A DNA stretch of 64,000 nucleotides, taken from Butyrivibrio fibrisolvens. Its GTDB lineage: Bacteria > Bacillota > Clostridia > Lachnospirales > Lachnospiraceae. A program made the position numbers and the translations under genes. Positions within the stretch are counted from its first letter, which is position 1. Each line of letters begins with the position of its first letter. The stretch is from NCBI RefSeq assembly GCF_023206215.1, contig NZ_CP065800.1, positions 310,001 through 374,000 of the forward strand, written 5' to 3'. Of this stretch, positions 36,887 through 44,768 are shown one piece after another. Under the pieces are notes generated by a model. It saw only the letters and a list, made by a program, of their open reading frames with translations. It did no database searches and had not been told where the DNA came from.

Positions 36887-37564
36887 TCATCTCATCTTAA
36901 CACTTAGGGTTACTCCATCGCCTGTATTTAGTATCACAGTCTGAAGATCATCTGTGTGAGTTATATCATAGATATACTCTCTCATACGGGCGTGTATAGT
37001 CCTGTTACGCCTTGTAACAGCAAATCTGGACTGAACTATATCGCCATCCTGAAGGACATTGTCTGTGACAAGCAGACCTCCTTTTTTAAGAACCCTCATG
37101 ACATGCGGAAGAAAGTTCTCATACTGTCCCTTGGCAGCATCCATAAATACAAAATCATAGCCTTCATCAAGTTCTTTTAAGATATCAGCTGCATCACCTT
37201 CAAGAAGGGTTATCTTATTACCTTTATCCCATAAGTCAAAATGCTCTTTGGCAACCGGGATCCTCTTCTCGTACTTCTCAATAGTTGTAATACGAGTATC
37301 ATCATCCGAATACTCAGCCATCAAAAGCGCAGAAAATCCGGTAGCTGTGCCAACTTCAAGAATATTGACAGGATGAGTAAGCGCCAGCAGGAACTTAAGA
37401 AGAGACTGCATATCTTTTCTTATGATCGGAACATCGTCTTTGATCGCCTCTTTTTCAAGCTCATCAAGATAATCTTTGTTCCCTTTATCCATGGCGCATA
37501 TAAAATCCCTCATTCTTTCGGGATCAATAGCCATAAGAGCTTCTTCATCAAAGCGAGCACCCAT
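36887..37564 (-). CDS. trmR: O-methyltransferase, TrmR-like
   Basis: Class I SAM-dependent O-methyltransferase (YrrM/TrmR type), 225 residues. SAM motif ILEVGTATGFSALLMA near 72-87, acidic loop ITTIEKYEKR, metal-binding DFVFMDAAKGQYENFLP near 140-156, and DNVLQDG near 174. In Bacillus the homologue methylates 5-hydroxyuridine in tRNA. It touches the MltG-like gene by 1 nt (ATGA-type junction TAATG) and is upstream of the U32 protein, matching the Bacillus yrrL-yrrM-yrrN-yrrO order. Confidence 0.87.
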   Translation of the reverse strand: MGARFDEEALMAIDPERMRDFICAMDKGNKDYLDELEKEAIKDDVPIIRKDMQSLLKFLLALTHPVNILEVGTATGFSALLMAEYSDDDTRITTIEKYEKRIPVAKEHFDLWDKGNKITLLEGDAADILKELDEGYDFVFMDAAKGQYENFLPHVMRVLKKGGLLVTDNVLQDGDIVQSRFAVTRRNRTIHARMREYIYDITHTDDLQTVILNTGDGVTLSVKMR

Positions 37565-38106
37565 TACTCTACATCTTCTCCTTCACTGCTTCCTGTATCT
37601 TCAGAAACTGAATTTTCGCCTTCACTGCCCATATCTTCACCTTCAGCAGCTCCGGTTCCGGATGTATTATCTTCTACATCAGTATTATCAGAAGGAGTGC
37701 TCTGGGTTTCCTCAGAAGTCTCAGAAGATGTACTTTTCTTATCTGCATCCGCACAGATGATGGCAAGCATCTCATTCGGAGTCATAGCAGTAGAAAGTGT
37801 ATATACACCCGGCTGCTCAAGTCCATGATATTCTGAGAAATATTCCTGCAATCTGAAAAGGAATGCATCTTTGATAAGTCCGGCACCCTCCAGTGCATCT
37901 GCAAGTTCTGATACTGACTCACCTTCAAGAATAGTGACATTAAAATATTCACCTTCCCCTGAAGAAACAGCTGTCTGATTGAATATTCCACGGCCATAGC
38001 TGTAAGCCACCTTAGAATACTGGATCAGCAGAAATAAAATTATTATCAGAAGTACAACTTTTATAACTGCACTGGTGATAGAGATACCTACTTCTTTTTT
38101 GTTCAT
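37564..38106 (-). CDS. Short MltG-like membrane protein without catalytic domain
   Basis: 180 residues. One transmembrane helix near 12-34, then a LysM-like subdomain (FNVTILEGESVSELADALEGAGLIKD near 55-80, continuing to GVYTLSTAMTPNEMLAII near 100-117) as in the N-terminal half of the endolytic transglycosylase MltG. Instead of the catalytic YceG domain it ends with about 60 acidic Ser/Thr/Glu/Gly residues. Its place before trmR corresponds to yrrL (mltG) in Bacillus. It is probably a reduced MltG relative that binds or regulates rather than cuts glycan; inference. Confidence 0.7.
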   Translation of the reverse strand: MNKKEVGISITSAVIKVVLLIIILFLLIQYSKVAYSYGRGIFNQTAVSSGEGEYFNVTILEGESVSELADALEGAGLIKDAFLFRLQEYFSEYHGLEQPGVYTLSTAMTPNEMLAIICADADKKSTSSETSEETQSTPSDNTDVEDNTSGTGAAEGEDMGSEGENSVSEDTGSSEGEDVE

Positions 38107-38117
38107 AATAGTCCTTC

Positions 38118-39794
38118 TTAATTGTCCATGATAATAGGGAGAATCATAGGTCTCCTCTTAGTCTTCTTCCAGATGAACTCGCCAAGTATATCTTTGACAA
38201 GATTCTTGATCTTAGGCCAGTCTGTTATACCTCTTGAAAGTGCTTCTGTAACCTCATCAAGAACAAGGTCAGTAGCATCTTCAATCAGTTCATCAGACTC
38301 CTTTACATATACAAAGCCTCTTGAAACGATAGTAGGACCGGAAACAAGCTGAGCACTTCCCTTATCAATTCCAAGAACTGCGATAACAATACCATCCTGA
38401 GCAAGTCTCTGACGGTCTCTTAAAACAACATTACCAACGTCACCTACTCCGATACCATCTACAAGGACTGCACCTGTAGGAACTTTGCCGTGTATTCTGG
38501 CGCCTTTAGCGTCCATTTCAAGAATATCACCTGATTTCAAAATAAATGTATTCTCTTTAGGGATACCAAGCTTGCGCGCGATCTCTTTTTGAGCCACAAG
38601 GTGACGGTATTCACCGTGAACCGGAACAGCATATTTAGGCTTTACAAGATTATATATCAGCTTTATATCTTCCTGACAAGCATGACCTGATACGTGTACA
38701 TCCTGGAAGATAACCTCAGCGCCCTTCATCATGAGCTCATTAACTACGTTGGTGACAGACTTCTCATTACCCGGGATAGGTGTAGATGAGAAAATAACTG
38801 TATCTCCGGGCTTGATTGAGATCTTCTTGTGCTGACCGCTTGCCATACGTGACAGAGCAGCCATAGACTCACCCTGAGATCCTGTAGTTATAATGACCTG
38901 CTTATTATCAGGATAGTTCTTAAGCTCATCGATATCTATAAGTGTATTATCCGGAACCTTAATGCATTCAAGCTTTTGTGCAATGTCAATGACAGTCACC
39001 ATGCTACGGCCTTCTACAACAACTTTCCTGTCATACTGGTAGGCTGCATTGATGATCTGCTGTACACGATCAACATTACTTGCAAAGGTCGCAACTATGA
39101 TACGTGACTTCTTGTGTTCACGGAAAAGAGTATCAAGCGTAGCACCAACAGTTTTCTCAGAAGCTGTAAATCCCGGTCTTTCTGCGTTAGTAGAATCGCA
39201 TAAAAGAGCAAGAACGCCTTTTTTACCGATCTCACCAAATCTCTGAAGATCAATAGGATCTCCATATACCGGTGTATAGTCAACCTTGAAATCGCCAGTA
39301 TGTACTACGATTCCGGCAGGTGAATAGATTGCAAGCGCAGCTGCGTCAACAATTGAGTGATTAGTCTTGATGAACTCGACCCTGAAATCTCCAAGATTTA
39401 TGAACTGTCCGAATTTAACGACTTTACGACGCGTAGAGCGCATAAGCCCATGTTCTTCAAGCTTGTGCTCTATAAGACCCATAGTGAGTCTTGTTGCATA
39501 TACAGGAGCATTGACTTCCTTCAGGATATAGGGAAGTGCTCCTATGTGGTCTTCATGACCATGCGTTATTACAAATCCCTTGACCTTATCTATATTATCA
39601 AGAAGATAAGTTACATCAGGAATGACAAGATCTATTCCCAGCATGTCATCATCCGGGAATGACAGACCACAGTCCACAACAATAATACTGTCTTCATATC
39701 GGAAGGCAGTAATGTTCATACCAATCTGCTCCAGACCTCCCAGTGGGATGATCTGCAGCTTTGAGGTATTATCTGTATTTTTTTGTTTCTTCAA
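38118..39794 (-). CDS. rnj: Ribonuclease J
   Basis: Metallo-beta-lactamase ribonuclease with 5'-3' exo and endonuclease activity, central to mRNA turnover in Firmicutes. 558 residues. The HxHxDH motif is H78-G-H80-E-D82-H83. Beta-CASP motifs include the CDSTNAERPG segment, TGSQGE near 305 and HVSGHACQED near 367; the C-terminal domain is present. It overlaps fur by 4 nt and lies 12 nt before the MltG-like gene. Confidence 0.95.
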   Translation of the reverse strand: MKKQKNTDNTSKLQIIPLGGLEQIGMNITAFRYEDSIIVVDCGLSFPDDDMLGIDLVIPDVTYLLDNIDKVKGFVITHGHEDHIGALPYILKEVNAPVYATRLTMGLIEHKLEEHGLMRSTRRKVVKFGQFINLGDFRVEFIKTNHSIVDAAALAIYSPAGIVVHTGDFKVDYTPVYGDPIDLQRFGEIGKKGVLALLCDSTNAERPGFTASEKTVGATLDTLFREHKKSRIIVATFASNVDRVQQIINAAYQYDRKVVVEGRSMVTVIDIAQKLECIKVPDNTLIDIDELKNYPDNKQVIITTGSQGESMAALSRMASGQHKKISIKPGDTVIFSSTPIPGNEKSVTNVVNELMMKGAEVIFQDVHVSGHACQEDIKLIYNLVKPKYAVPVHGEYRHLVAQKEIARKLGIPKENTFILKSGDILEMDAKGARIHGKVPTGAVLVDGIGVGDVGNVVLRDRQRLAQDGIVIAVLGIDKGSAQLVSGPTIVSRGFVYVKESDELIEDATDLVLDEVTEALSRGITDWPKIKNLVKDILGEFIWKKTKRRPMILPIIMDN

Positions 39795-40258
39795 TCAGTA
39801 TTTCCTCCACATTCTTTACAGTAACCGTAGAGTTTAACCTCATGATCGATAACCTGAAATCCGATCTCATCAGCTATGGAGGCTTCCAGCCCTTCCATCA
39901 TATCATCCTCAAATTCAAGGACTTTGCCGCATTTGACGCATATCAGGTGATGATGGTGGTGATGACTTCCGGGCGATTCAAGGTCCGCAATCTCATATCT
40001 CTCACTACCGTCATCAAAATTGATACGATCGATAAGATGTAACTCCCTTAGTACCTGTATTGTTCTGTAAACAGTTGCCAATCCGATCTCCGGATGGTCT
40101 GCTTTCACCTTGTTATAGATTTCTTCAGCAGTAAGATGCTGCTTCCTAGACGCCTGCAGAGCTTCAAGCACATAAATACGCTGATTCGTGACCTTGAGTC
40201 CTCTATCGCGTAGCATGCCCTTGAATGATTCCTGGTTCACATTTTCATGATCTCCCAT
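39791..40258 (-). CDS. Fur family metal-dependent repressor
   Basis: 155 residues. Winged helix (LTAEEIYNKVKADHPEIGLATVYRTIQVL near 39-67), then the metal region with six consecutive histidines (SPGSHHHHHHLICVKCG near 92-108) and a second C-x2-C (YGYCKECGG) at the end, the structural zinc site. Could be Fur, Zur or PerR; the His run is longer than usual for the HHD-type site, so I do not assign a metal. Overlaps rnj by 4 nt. Confidence 0.88.
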   Translation of the reverse strand: MGDHENVNQESFKGMLRDRGLKVTNQRIYVLEALQASRKQHLTAEEIYNKVKADHPEIGLATVYRTIQVLRELHLIDRINFDDGSERYEIADLESPGSHHHHHHLICVKCGKVLEFEDDMMEGLEASIADEIGFQVIDHEVKLYGYCKECGGNTD

Positions 40259-40290
40259 TGTCAGTCGTCCTTCCTTTAGTGTCGGGAATA

Positions 40291-40310
40291 GAAGTACATC
40301 CCTGTACTTC
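40291..40310. promoter_or_regulatory. Perfect hairpin upstream of fur
   Basis: GAAGTACA, TCCC loop, TGTACTTC. Sixteen of these bases (40292-40307) recur at 16712-16727 at the end of flgJ. Operator, terminator remnant or dispersed repeat; undecided. Confidence 0.35.
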
Positions 40311-40364
40311 TGGACATTCCCCTTTTACGTCCTGTAATATATATGAATTAAAGTATGCCTCTGA

Positions 40365-40628
40365 TCATAAATCGAGTTCTATACCATCTTCATCAAGTAA
40401 TTTTACAAAAATCTGCCCTACGGCACGAAGTTCCTGATCGCTGTCTACAATACTGTAAAGACCGTCAGCATCTTCGCTTTCAGAATCGTCACGAAGAATA
40501 AAGGCCTCTCCGTCGCCCTCTTTAGAATCAGTTACAAGAAGGTATGTCTTACCTGCTACAACTGTCTGTTCAAGCGCGTAAAAGTCCTGTGCACCTTCGC
40601 CATCAATGTTTAATGTTATTTTTTCCAT
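40365..40628 (-). CDS. DUF1292 domain protein
   Basis: 87 residues, very acidic (many Asp and Glu), of the DUF1292/YrzB family. Typical pattern: ITLNIDGEGAQDFYALEQTVVAGKTYLLVTD then EAFILRD, and VKLLDED near the end. In Firmicutes it lies beside ruvX and ireB, as here. Function unknown. Likely one operon with ireB and ruvX. Confidence 0.88.
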   Translation of the reverse strand: MEKITLNIDGEGAQDFYALEQTVVAGKTYLLVTDSKEGDGEAFILRDDSESEDADGLYSIVDSDQELRAVGQIFVKLLDEDGIELDL

Positions 40629-40661
40629 ATTTGTCTATTTCCGTTTTAATATTATATAAGT

Positions 40662-41105
40662 TTATGGATTACCGTTCTTGTCCTTATTGACCACGTTATC
40701 AAGATAATCCTGAAGTATAAGTTCAGCAGCTATCATATCCACATGGTCTTTGCGGTCGCGCCCTTTAATCCCAAGTTCATCCATGATCTCATCGGCTTCT
40801 ACAGTTGTAAGCCTCTCATCAAGCATATGAACCGGAAGTCCTGTACGCCTTTCAAGCTTTTCTTTGAACAAAAGAGCCATCTGGGCACGCTCGCCAACTG
40901 ATGTATCCATATTAACAGGAAGTCCCAATACGATCTGTGTGACGTCATATTCTACTATGAGCTCCTCAATACGTGCAAGAGTCTTTCTGAGTTTATTTTC
41001 TTCCTTGCGACGTATTATCTCCTTGGGCTGTGCAGTGCACAAAAGCATATCGCTGATCGCAACTCCAACGGTACGCGAACCATAATCTAGTCCCATATAT
41101 CTCAT
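40662..41105 (-). CDS. ruvX: Putative pre-16S rRNA nuclease / Holliday junction resolvase-like YqgF
   Basis: RNase H-fold protein, 147 residues. MGLDYGSRTVGVAISD at 4-19 carries the first catalytic Asp, LGLPVNMDTSVGERAQ near 60-75 the middle motif, and DERLTT near 97-102 plus DHVDMIAAELILQDYL near 119-134 the rest of the active site. In E. coli it trims 16S rRNA 5' ends. Lies 27 nt after ireB and 33 nt before DUF1292. Confidence 0.93.
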   Translation of the reverse strand: MRYMGLDYGSRTVGVAISDMLLCTAQPKEIIRRKEENKLRKTLARIEELIVEYDVTQIVLGLPVNMDTSVGERAQMALLFKEKLERRTGLPVHMLDERLTTVEADEIMDELGIKGRDRKDHVDMIAAELILQDYLDNVVNKDKNGNP

Positions 41106-41132
41106 AGTACTACAATAAATCCTTCCTGCTTC

Positions 41133-41405
41133 TTACTTCTTCTGATCCCAGTTATTATTGTGAATATAAGCTGTCAGCATCTCTTCGACAAGCTCATCTC
41201 TTTCTACCTTGCTGATCAGACTTCTGGCACCATTATGACTGGTTATATACGTCGGATCACCGGACATTATATAGCCAACGATCTGGTTGACCGGATTATA
41301 TCCCTTCTCGACCATAGCTTCATAAACAACTTCCAGTATCTTTCCAACTGCAGTTTCCTGAGGTGTCTCTACTTTAAAAAATTGTGTATGTCCAAGATCC
41401 TGTGC
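41133..41405 (-). CDS. IreB family regulatory phosphoprotein
   Basis: Small protein of 90 codons from the ATG at 41405, which has an AAAGG box 6 nt upstream; this drops 12 codons of a longer frame and gives the usual length. It begins [11 protein letters not shown] and has the conserved [20 protein letters not shown] and [20 protein letters not shown] segments. In enterococci IreB is a substrate of the Ser/Thr kinase IreK and affects cephalosporin resistance; whether that applies here is unknown. Gene order ireB-ruvX-DUF1292 is conserved in Firmicutes. Confidence 0.92.
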   Translation of the reverse strand, partial: AQDLGHTQFFKVETPQETAVGKILEVVYEAMVEKGYNPVNQIVGYIMSGDPTYITSHNGARSLISKVERDELVEEMLTAYIHNNNWDQKK

Positions 41406-41519
41406 CATAAGCATCCTTTCTGCACTATAATGTGTGCGCAAAAAACGTATAGATATTATTATTTTAACCTAATGCAAGTTTTCGTGCAACTTACGTTAAA
41501 ATGATGCCACTATGTCATT

Positions 41520-42902
41520 TTATTTCAAAAGCATGATATCTTCCGTCAGAAAGCTTTCGCACATTCCCTCAGCAAAAGTTCCCGACAGCTTATCAGCCTC
41601 TTCCTTGTCTGTTACCGGTGCAGCAAATCTGACATATCTTTCGGTATGTCCCGTTATATATAATCTGCCATCTATTTCTTCGGTATCTTCCCACAGAACT
41701 TTTACTCTGTCACCGATAAAGCTCTCTCTATACTTTCTGGACTGCTCGCTTGTCATCTTCAAAAGCACATCGCTTCTTTCTGATTTCTGTCTGTCTGTCA
41801 ACTGGTCAGGCATTTTCTCAGCAACAGTACCCTTACGGACAGAATACTTAAACACATGCATCTCATAGAAGTTGACCTTCTCACAGAATGCACGGCTTTC
41901 TTCGAACTCAGAAGCTGTCTCTCCAGGGAATCCTACAATTACATCTGTAGTGATAGCCGGTCTGTCATAAACCTCTCTCAAGAGTTCAACACCCTTGTAG
42001 TATTCATCCGCGCTGTAATGTCTGTTCATCCTCTTAAGAGTATTTTCACATCCTGACTGTAGTGACAGATGGAAGTGAGGACATATCTTGGGCATTTTGG
42101 ACAGAGCTGTAGCCATACCAGGTGTAATGATCCTGGGTTCAAGTGAGCCAAGTCTTATTCTCTCAATACCCTTAATAGCATGTATCTTCTTAAGAAGATC
42201 AAGAAGCTCGGACCCTTCTCTGTCAAGGCCGTAAGAACTTATATGAATACCTGTTATTACAACCTCTTTAACACCCAGCGCCGCAAGTCCCAGAATTTCT
42301 GAAACCACATCGCCCTGCTGCCTTGATCTGATCCTTCCTCTGGCAAAAGGAATAAGACAGTATGAGCAGAACTGATTACATCCATCCTGAATCTTGATAT
42401 AAGCTCTGGTATGTTCTGTTACATGATCAAGCTTCATTTCTTCATATTCAGTCTTTTCCTTACTACCAACTTTGATAGACGGATCCATCTCCATAGAGAC
42501 AGTCTTCGGACGGTCATTGACCACAATGCCGGATTGCTGATCAAGGCTATTCTTATTCTCATCAAAATATTTTTTTAATATATTTACAACCTGGTTCTTT
42601 TTGTTATTACCGATAGCTATATCAATGCAATCATCCATCTTGACCTTATCTTCATTGGTCTCAACATAGCAGCCTACTGCCACCACCAAAGCACCTGGAT
42701 TTTCTTTTTTGGCGCGGTGTATCATCTGCCTGCTCTTTCTGTCTGCGATATTAGTTACAGTACAGGTATTGATTATATATATATCAGCAGGCTGATCAAA
42801 AGGTTTGATCTCATATCCTGCTTCCTTAAGGTCTTGTTCTATTACATCCAGCTCATAGCTGTTAACCTTGCAACCAAGGTTGTGGAGGGCAACACTTTTC
42901 AC
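41520..42902 (-). CDS. mtaB: tRNA t6A methylthiotransferase MtaB
   Basis: Radical SAM enzyme adding a methylthio group to t6A37 of tRNAs. 460 residues. N-terminal domain with cluster cysteines at C11, ~C47 (INTCTVTN) and ~C82 (VGCYVETN); radical SAM motif CNQFCSYC near 174-181; C-terminal TRAM domain near 380-450. It starts at GTG 42902, supported by AAGGAG 7 nt upstream. Single gene divergent from the HPr-like gene. Confidence 0.95.
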   Translation of the reverse strand: MKSVALHNLGCKVNSYELDVIEQDLKEAGYEIKPFDQPADIYIINTCTVTNIADRKSRQMIHRAKKENPGALVVAVGCYVETNEDKVKMDDCIDIAIGNNKKNQVVNILKKYFDENKNSLDQQSGIVVNDRPKTVSMEMDPSIKVGSKEKTEYEEMKLDHVTEHTRAYIKIQDGCNQFCSYCLIPFARGRIRSRQQGDVVSEILGLAALGVKEVVITGIHISSYGLDREGSELLDLLKKIHAIKGIERIRLGSLEPRIITPGMATALSKMPKICPHFHLSLQSGCENTLKRMNRHYSADEYYKGVELLREVYDRPAITTDVIVGFPGETASEFEESRAFCEKVNFYEMHVFKYSVRKGTVAEKMPDQLTDRQKSERSDVLLKMTSEQSRKYRESFIGDRVKVLWEDTEEIDGRLYITGHTERYVRFAAPVTDKEEADKLSGTFAEGMCESFLTEDIMLLK

Positions 42903-42933
42903 TAACTAACTCCTTTTTTGAGTGTTTTTGACA

Positions 42934-42962
42934 TTGACTTATCCCATCCTCTCGTTTATCAT
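42934..42962 (+). promoter_or_regulatory. Predicted promoter of the HPr-like gene
   Basis: TTGACT, 17-nt spacer, TATCAT; short leader of about 20 nt to the ATG. Confidence 0.5.
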
Positions 42963-42988
42963 TAAAAAAAGAAGGAGGTATTTGCGCA

Positions 42989-43219
42989 ATGAAGACAGTT
43001 AAAATTTCACTTAATTCTATCGATAAGGTAAAATCTTTCGTTAACGAGATCACAAAATTCGATTATGATTTCGATCTTGTATCAGGAAGATACGTTATCG
43101 ATGCAAAGTCAATCATGGGCATCTTCTCACTCGATCTTTCTAAACCGATCGATCTGAATATCCATGCAGAAGACGGCGTTGATGAAGTTATCAACGTTTT
43201 AAAGCCTTACATGATCTGA
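42989..43219 (+). CDS. HPr-like protein lacking the phosphorylatable histidine
   Basis: 76 residues with an HPr fold pattern. The region of the Ser site is intact (DAKSIMGIFSLDLS, S41), but the start (MKTVKISLNSIDKVKSF) has no His where HPr has H15, so it cannot carry phosphate for PTS transport. This recalls Crh of Bacillus, which keeps only the regulatory serine. A strong AAGGAGG box lies 10 nt before the ATG, suggesting high expression. Single gene with its own promoter and two terminator hairpins. Confidence 0.85.
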   Translation: MKTVKISLNSIDKVKSFVNEITKFDYDFDLVSGRYVIDAKSIMGIFSLDLSKPIDLNIHAEDGVDEVINVLKPYMI

Positions 43220-43249
43220 GTATCAATGCGCAGATATTGTGTGGGTGAT

Positions 43250-43269
43250 GTAAAGCCTTAGGGCTTTAC
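43250..43269 (+). terminator. First hairpin after the HPr-like gene
   Basis: GTAAAGCC, TTAG, GGCTTTAC, followed by AATTTGTTT. Possibly a terminator or an mRNA-stabilising stem. Confidence 0.55.
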
Positions 43270-43292
43270 AATTTGTTTAATAGTTAGTCCAA

Positions 43293-43321
43293 GGGCTCTG
43301 GAGCTTCTCCGGAGCCCTTTT
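43293..43321. terminator. Strong terminator between the HPr-like gene and thiI
   Basis: 11-bp stem GGGCTCTGGAG/CTCCGGAGCCC (one G-U), 3-nt loop, then TTTT; AA on the other side. Serves the plus-strand gene and perhaps the converging thiI. Confidence 0.85.
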
Positions 43322-43413
43322 GAATACTACTTTTTATTTGGCGATAAAAAAGACAGGCATCTTTATTATCTATTTGTTATATACTTTTATCTTCAAAAGT
43401 ATATCTGCTGTTA

Positions 43414-44616
43414 TCAGGCTGTAATCTCAATGATCTCATCTGTATCAATAGCTTTCTTGACCATAGCATCGATCTTATCACGAAGATTACCTTCATGATC
43501 TTCGATGATATCAAGCCTTGGTTTAGTAACAGGGTGCTTAGCTACAAATATAGTACAGCAGTCTTCATAAGGCTGGATAGAAGTCTCATAAGCATCGATC
43601 TTCAAGGATATATCTACAATATCCTGCTTATCAAAAGCGATAACCGGTCTGTAAACAGGCATGGATTCTACAACTGCATTGGTGCACAGAAGTGACTGCA
43701 TAGTCTGTGAAGCAACCTGTCCTATTGATTCACCTGTTATAAGACCCATACAATCTGACTTCTTGGCAAGAATCTCAGCTATACGCATCATATATCTTCT
43801 CATGATGATAGTAAGCTCATCATGCGGACATCTGTCATATATATACATCTGAATCTCTGTAAAGTTAATGACATGGAGCTTAACCTTACCTGTATACTTG
43901 GCAATTACTCTGGCAAGATCTTCTACTTTCTGTTTTGCTCTTTCTGAAGTATACGGAGGAGCATTGAAATATACAGCTTCAATCTCAACACCGCGCTTAG
44001 CGATCATATAACCTGCAACAGGGCTGTCGATTCCACCTGACAGAAGGAGCATAGCTCTTCCTGCAGTACCAAGCGGCATTCCTCCCGGTCCCGGGATAAC
44101 TTCAGAATAGATATTGATCTTCTCTCTAAGCTCTACGTGAAGAAGGATATCCGGCTTATGAACATCAACCGTAAAGTCAGGATGAGCCTCAAGTATAGCT
44201 GCACCAAGATCTCTACCAAGTTCCATGGAATCAAGAGGATATGACTTATCAACTCTGCGTGCCTGAACCTTAAAAGATTTGTGCTTATCAGGATATACAT
44301 CTCCCATAAAACCTGCCACAAGCTCTGCAAGCTTTTTAGGATCAGGAAGCTTACCATCCTCATCTCTTTCTACAGTAACTGCAGGACATATTCCGGACAA
44401 TCCAAATACAGTCTGAAGAGCCTTTACAGTCTCATCAAAGTCATAATCCTTAGCTTCTACATATATACGACCAGCTGTTCTTGTTACATAAAATTCACCT
44501 GTGCATTTTGAAAGCACACGATTGATCTGACGCATAAGAGCATCTTCAAATACATAACGGTTCTTACCTTTTAAGCCGATCTCGGCATATTTTAATATAA
44601 ATGCGTGATACTGCAT
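43414..44616 (-). CDS. thiI: tRNA 4-thiouridine synthase ThiI
   Basis: ATP-dependent enzyme making 4-thiouridine at tRNA position 8. 400 residues: N-terminal ferredoxin-like and THUMP domains, then the PP-loop SGGIDSPVAGYM near 193-204. There is no C-terminal rhodanese domain, normal for Firmicutes, where a dedicated cysteine desulfurase supplies sulfur directly. The desulfurase is the next gene upstream, 152 nt away. Confidence 0.95.
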   Translation of the reverse strand: MQYHAFILKYAEIGLKGKNRYVFEDALMRQINRVLSKCTGEFYVTRTAGRIYVEAKDYDFDETVKALQTVFGLSGICPAVTVERDEDGKLPDPKKLAELVAGFMGDVYPDKHKSFKVQARRVDKSYPLDSMELGRDLGAAILEAHPDFTVDVHKPDILLHVELREKINIYSEVIPGPGGMPLGTAGRAMLLLSGGIDSPVAGYMIAKRGVEIEAVYFNAPPYTSERAKQKVEDLARVIAKYTGKVKLHVINFTEIQMYIYDRCPHDELTIIMRRYMMRIAEILAKKSDCMGLITGESIGQVASQTMQSLLCTNAVVESMPVYRPVIAFDKQDIVDISLKIDAYETSIQPYEDCCTIFVAKHPVTKPRLDIIEDHEGNLRDKIDAMVKKAIDTDEIIEITA

Positions 44617-44768
44617 CTTAACCTCTTTCTTTTATCCTAACTAAAAGTTTTATCGCCTTTTGACACTTTATTCCAAAAGACTTAATTACACTATTATTCT
44701 CTATTTAAACAGTTCATAAAAATCCGATACCGTTTACATTTTTCCAGGCAAAAAACAAAAGCCTACCC

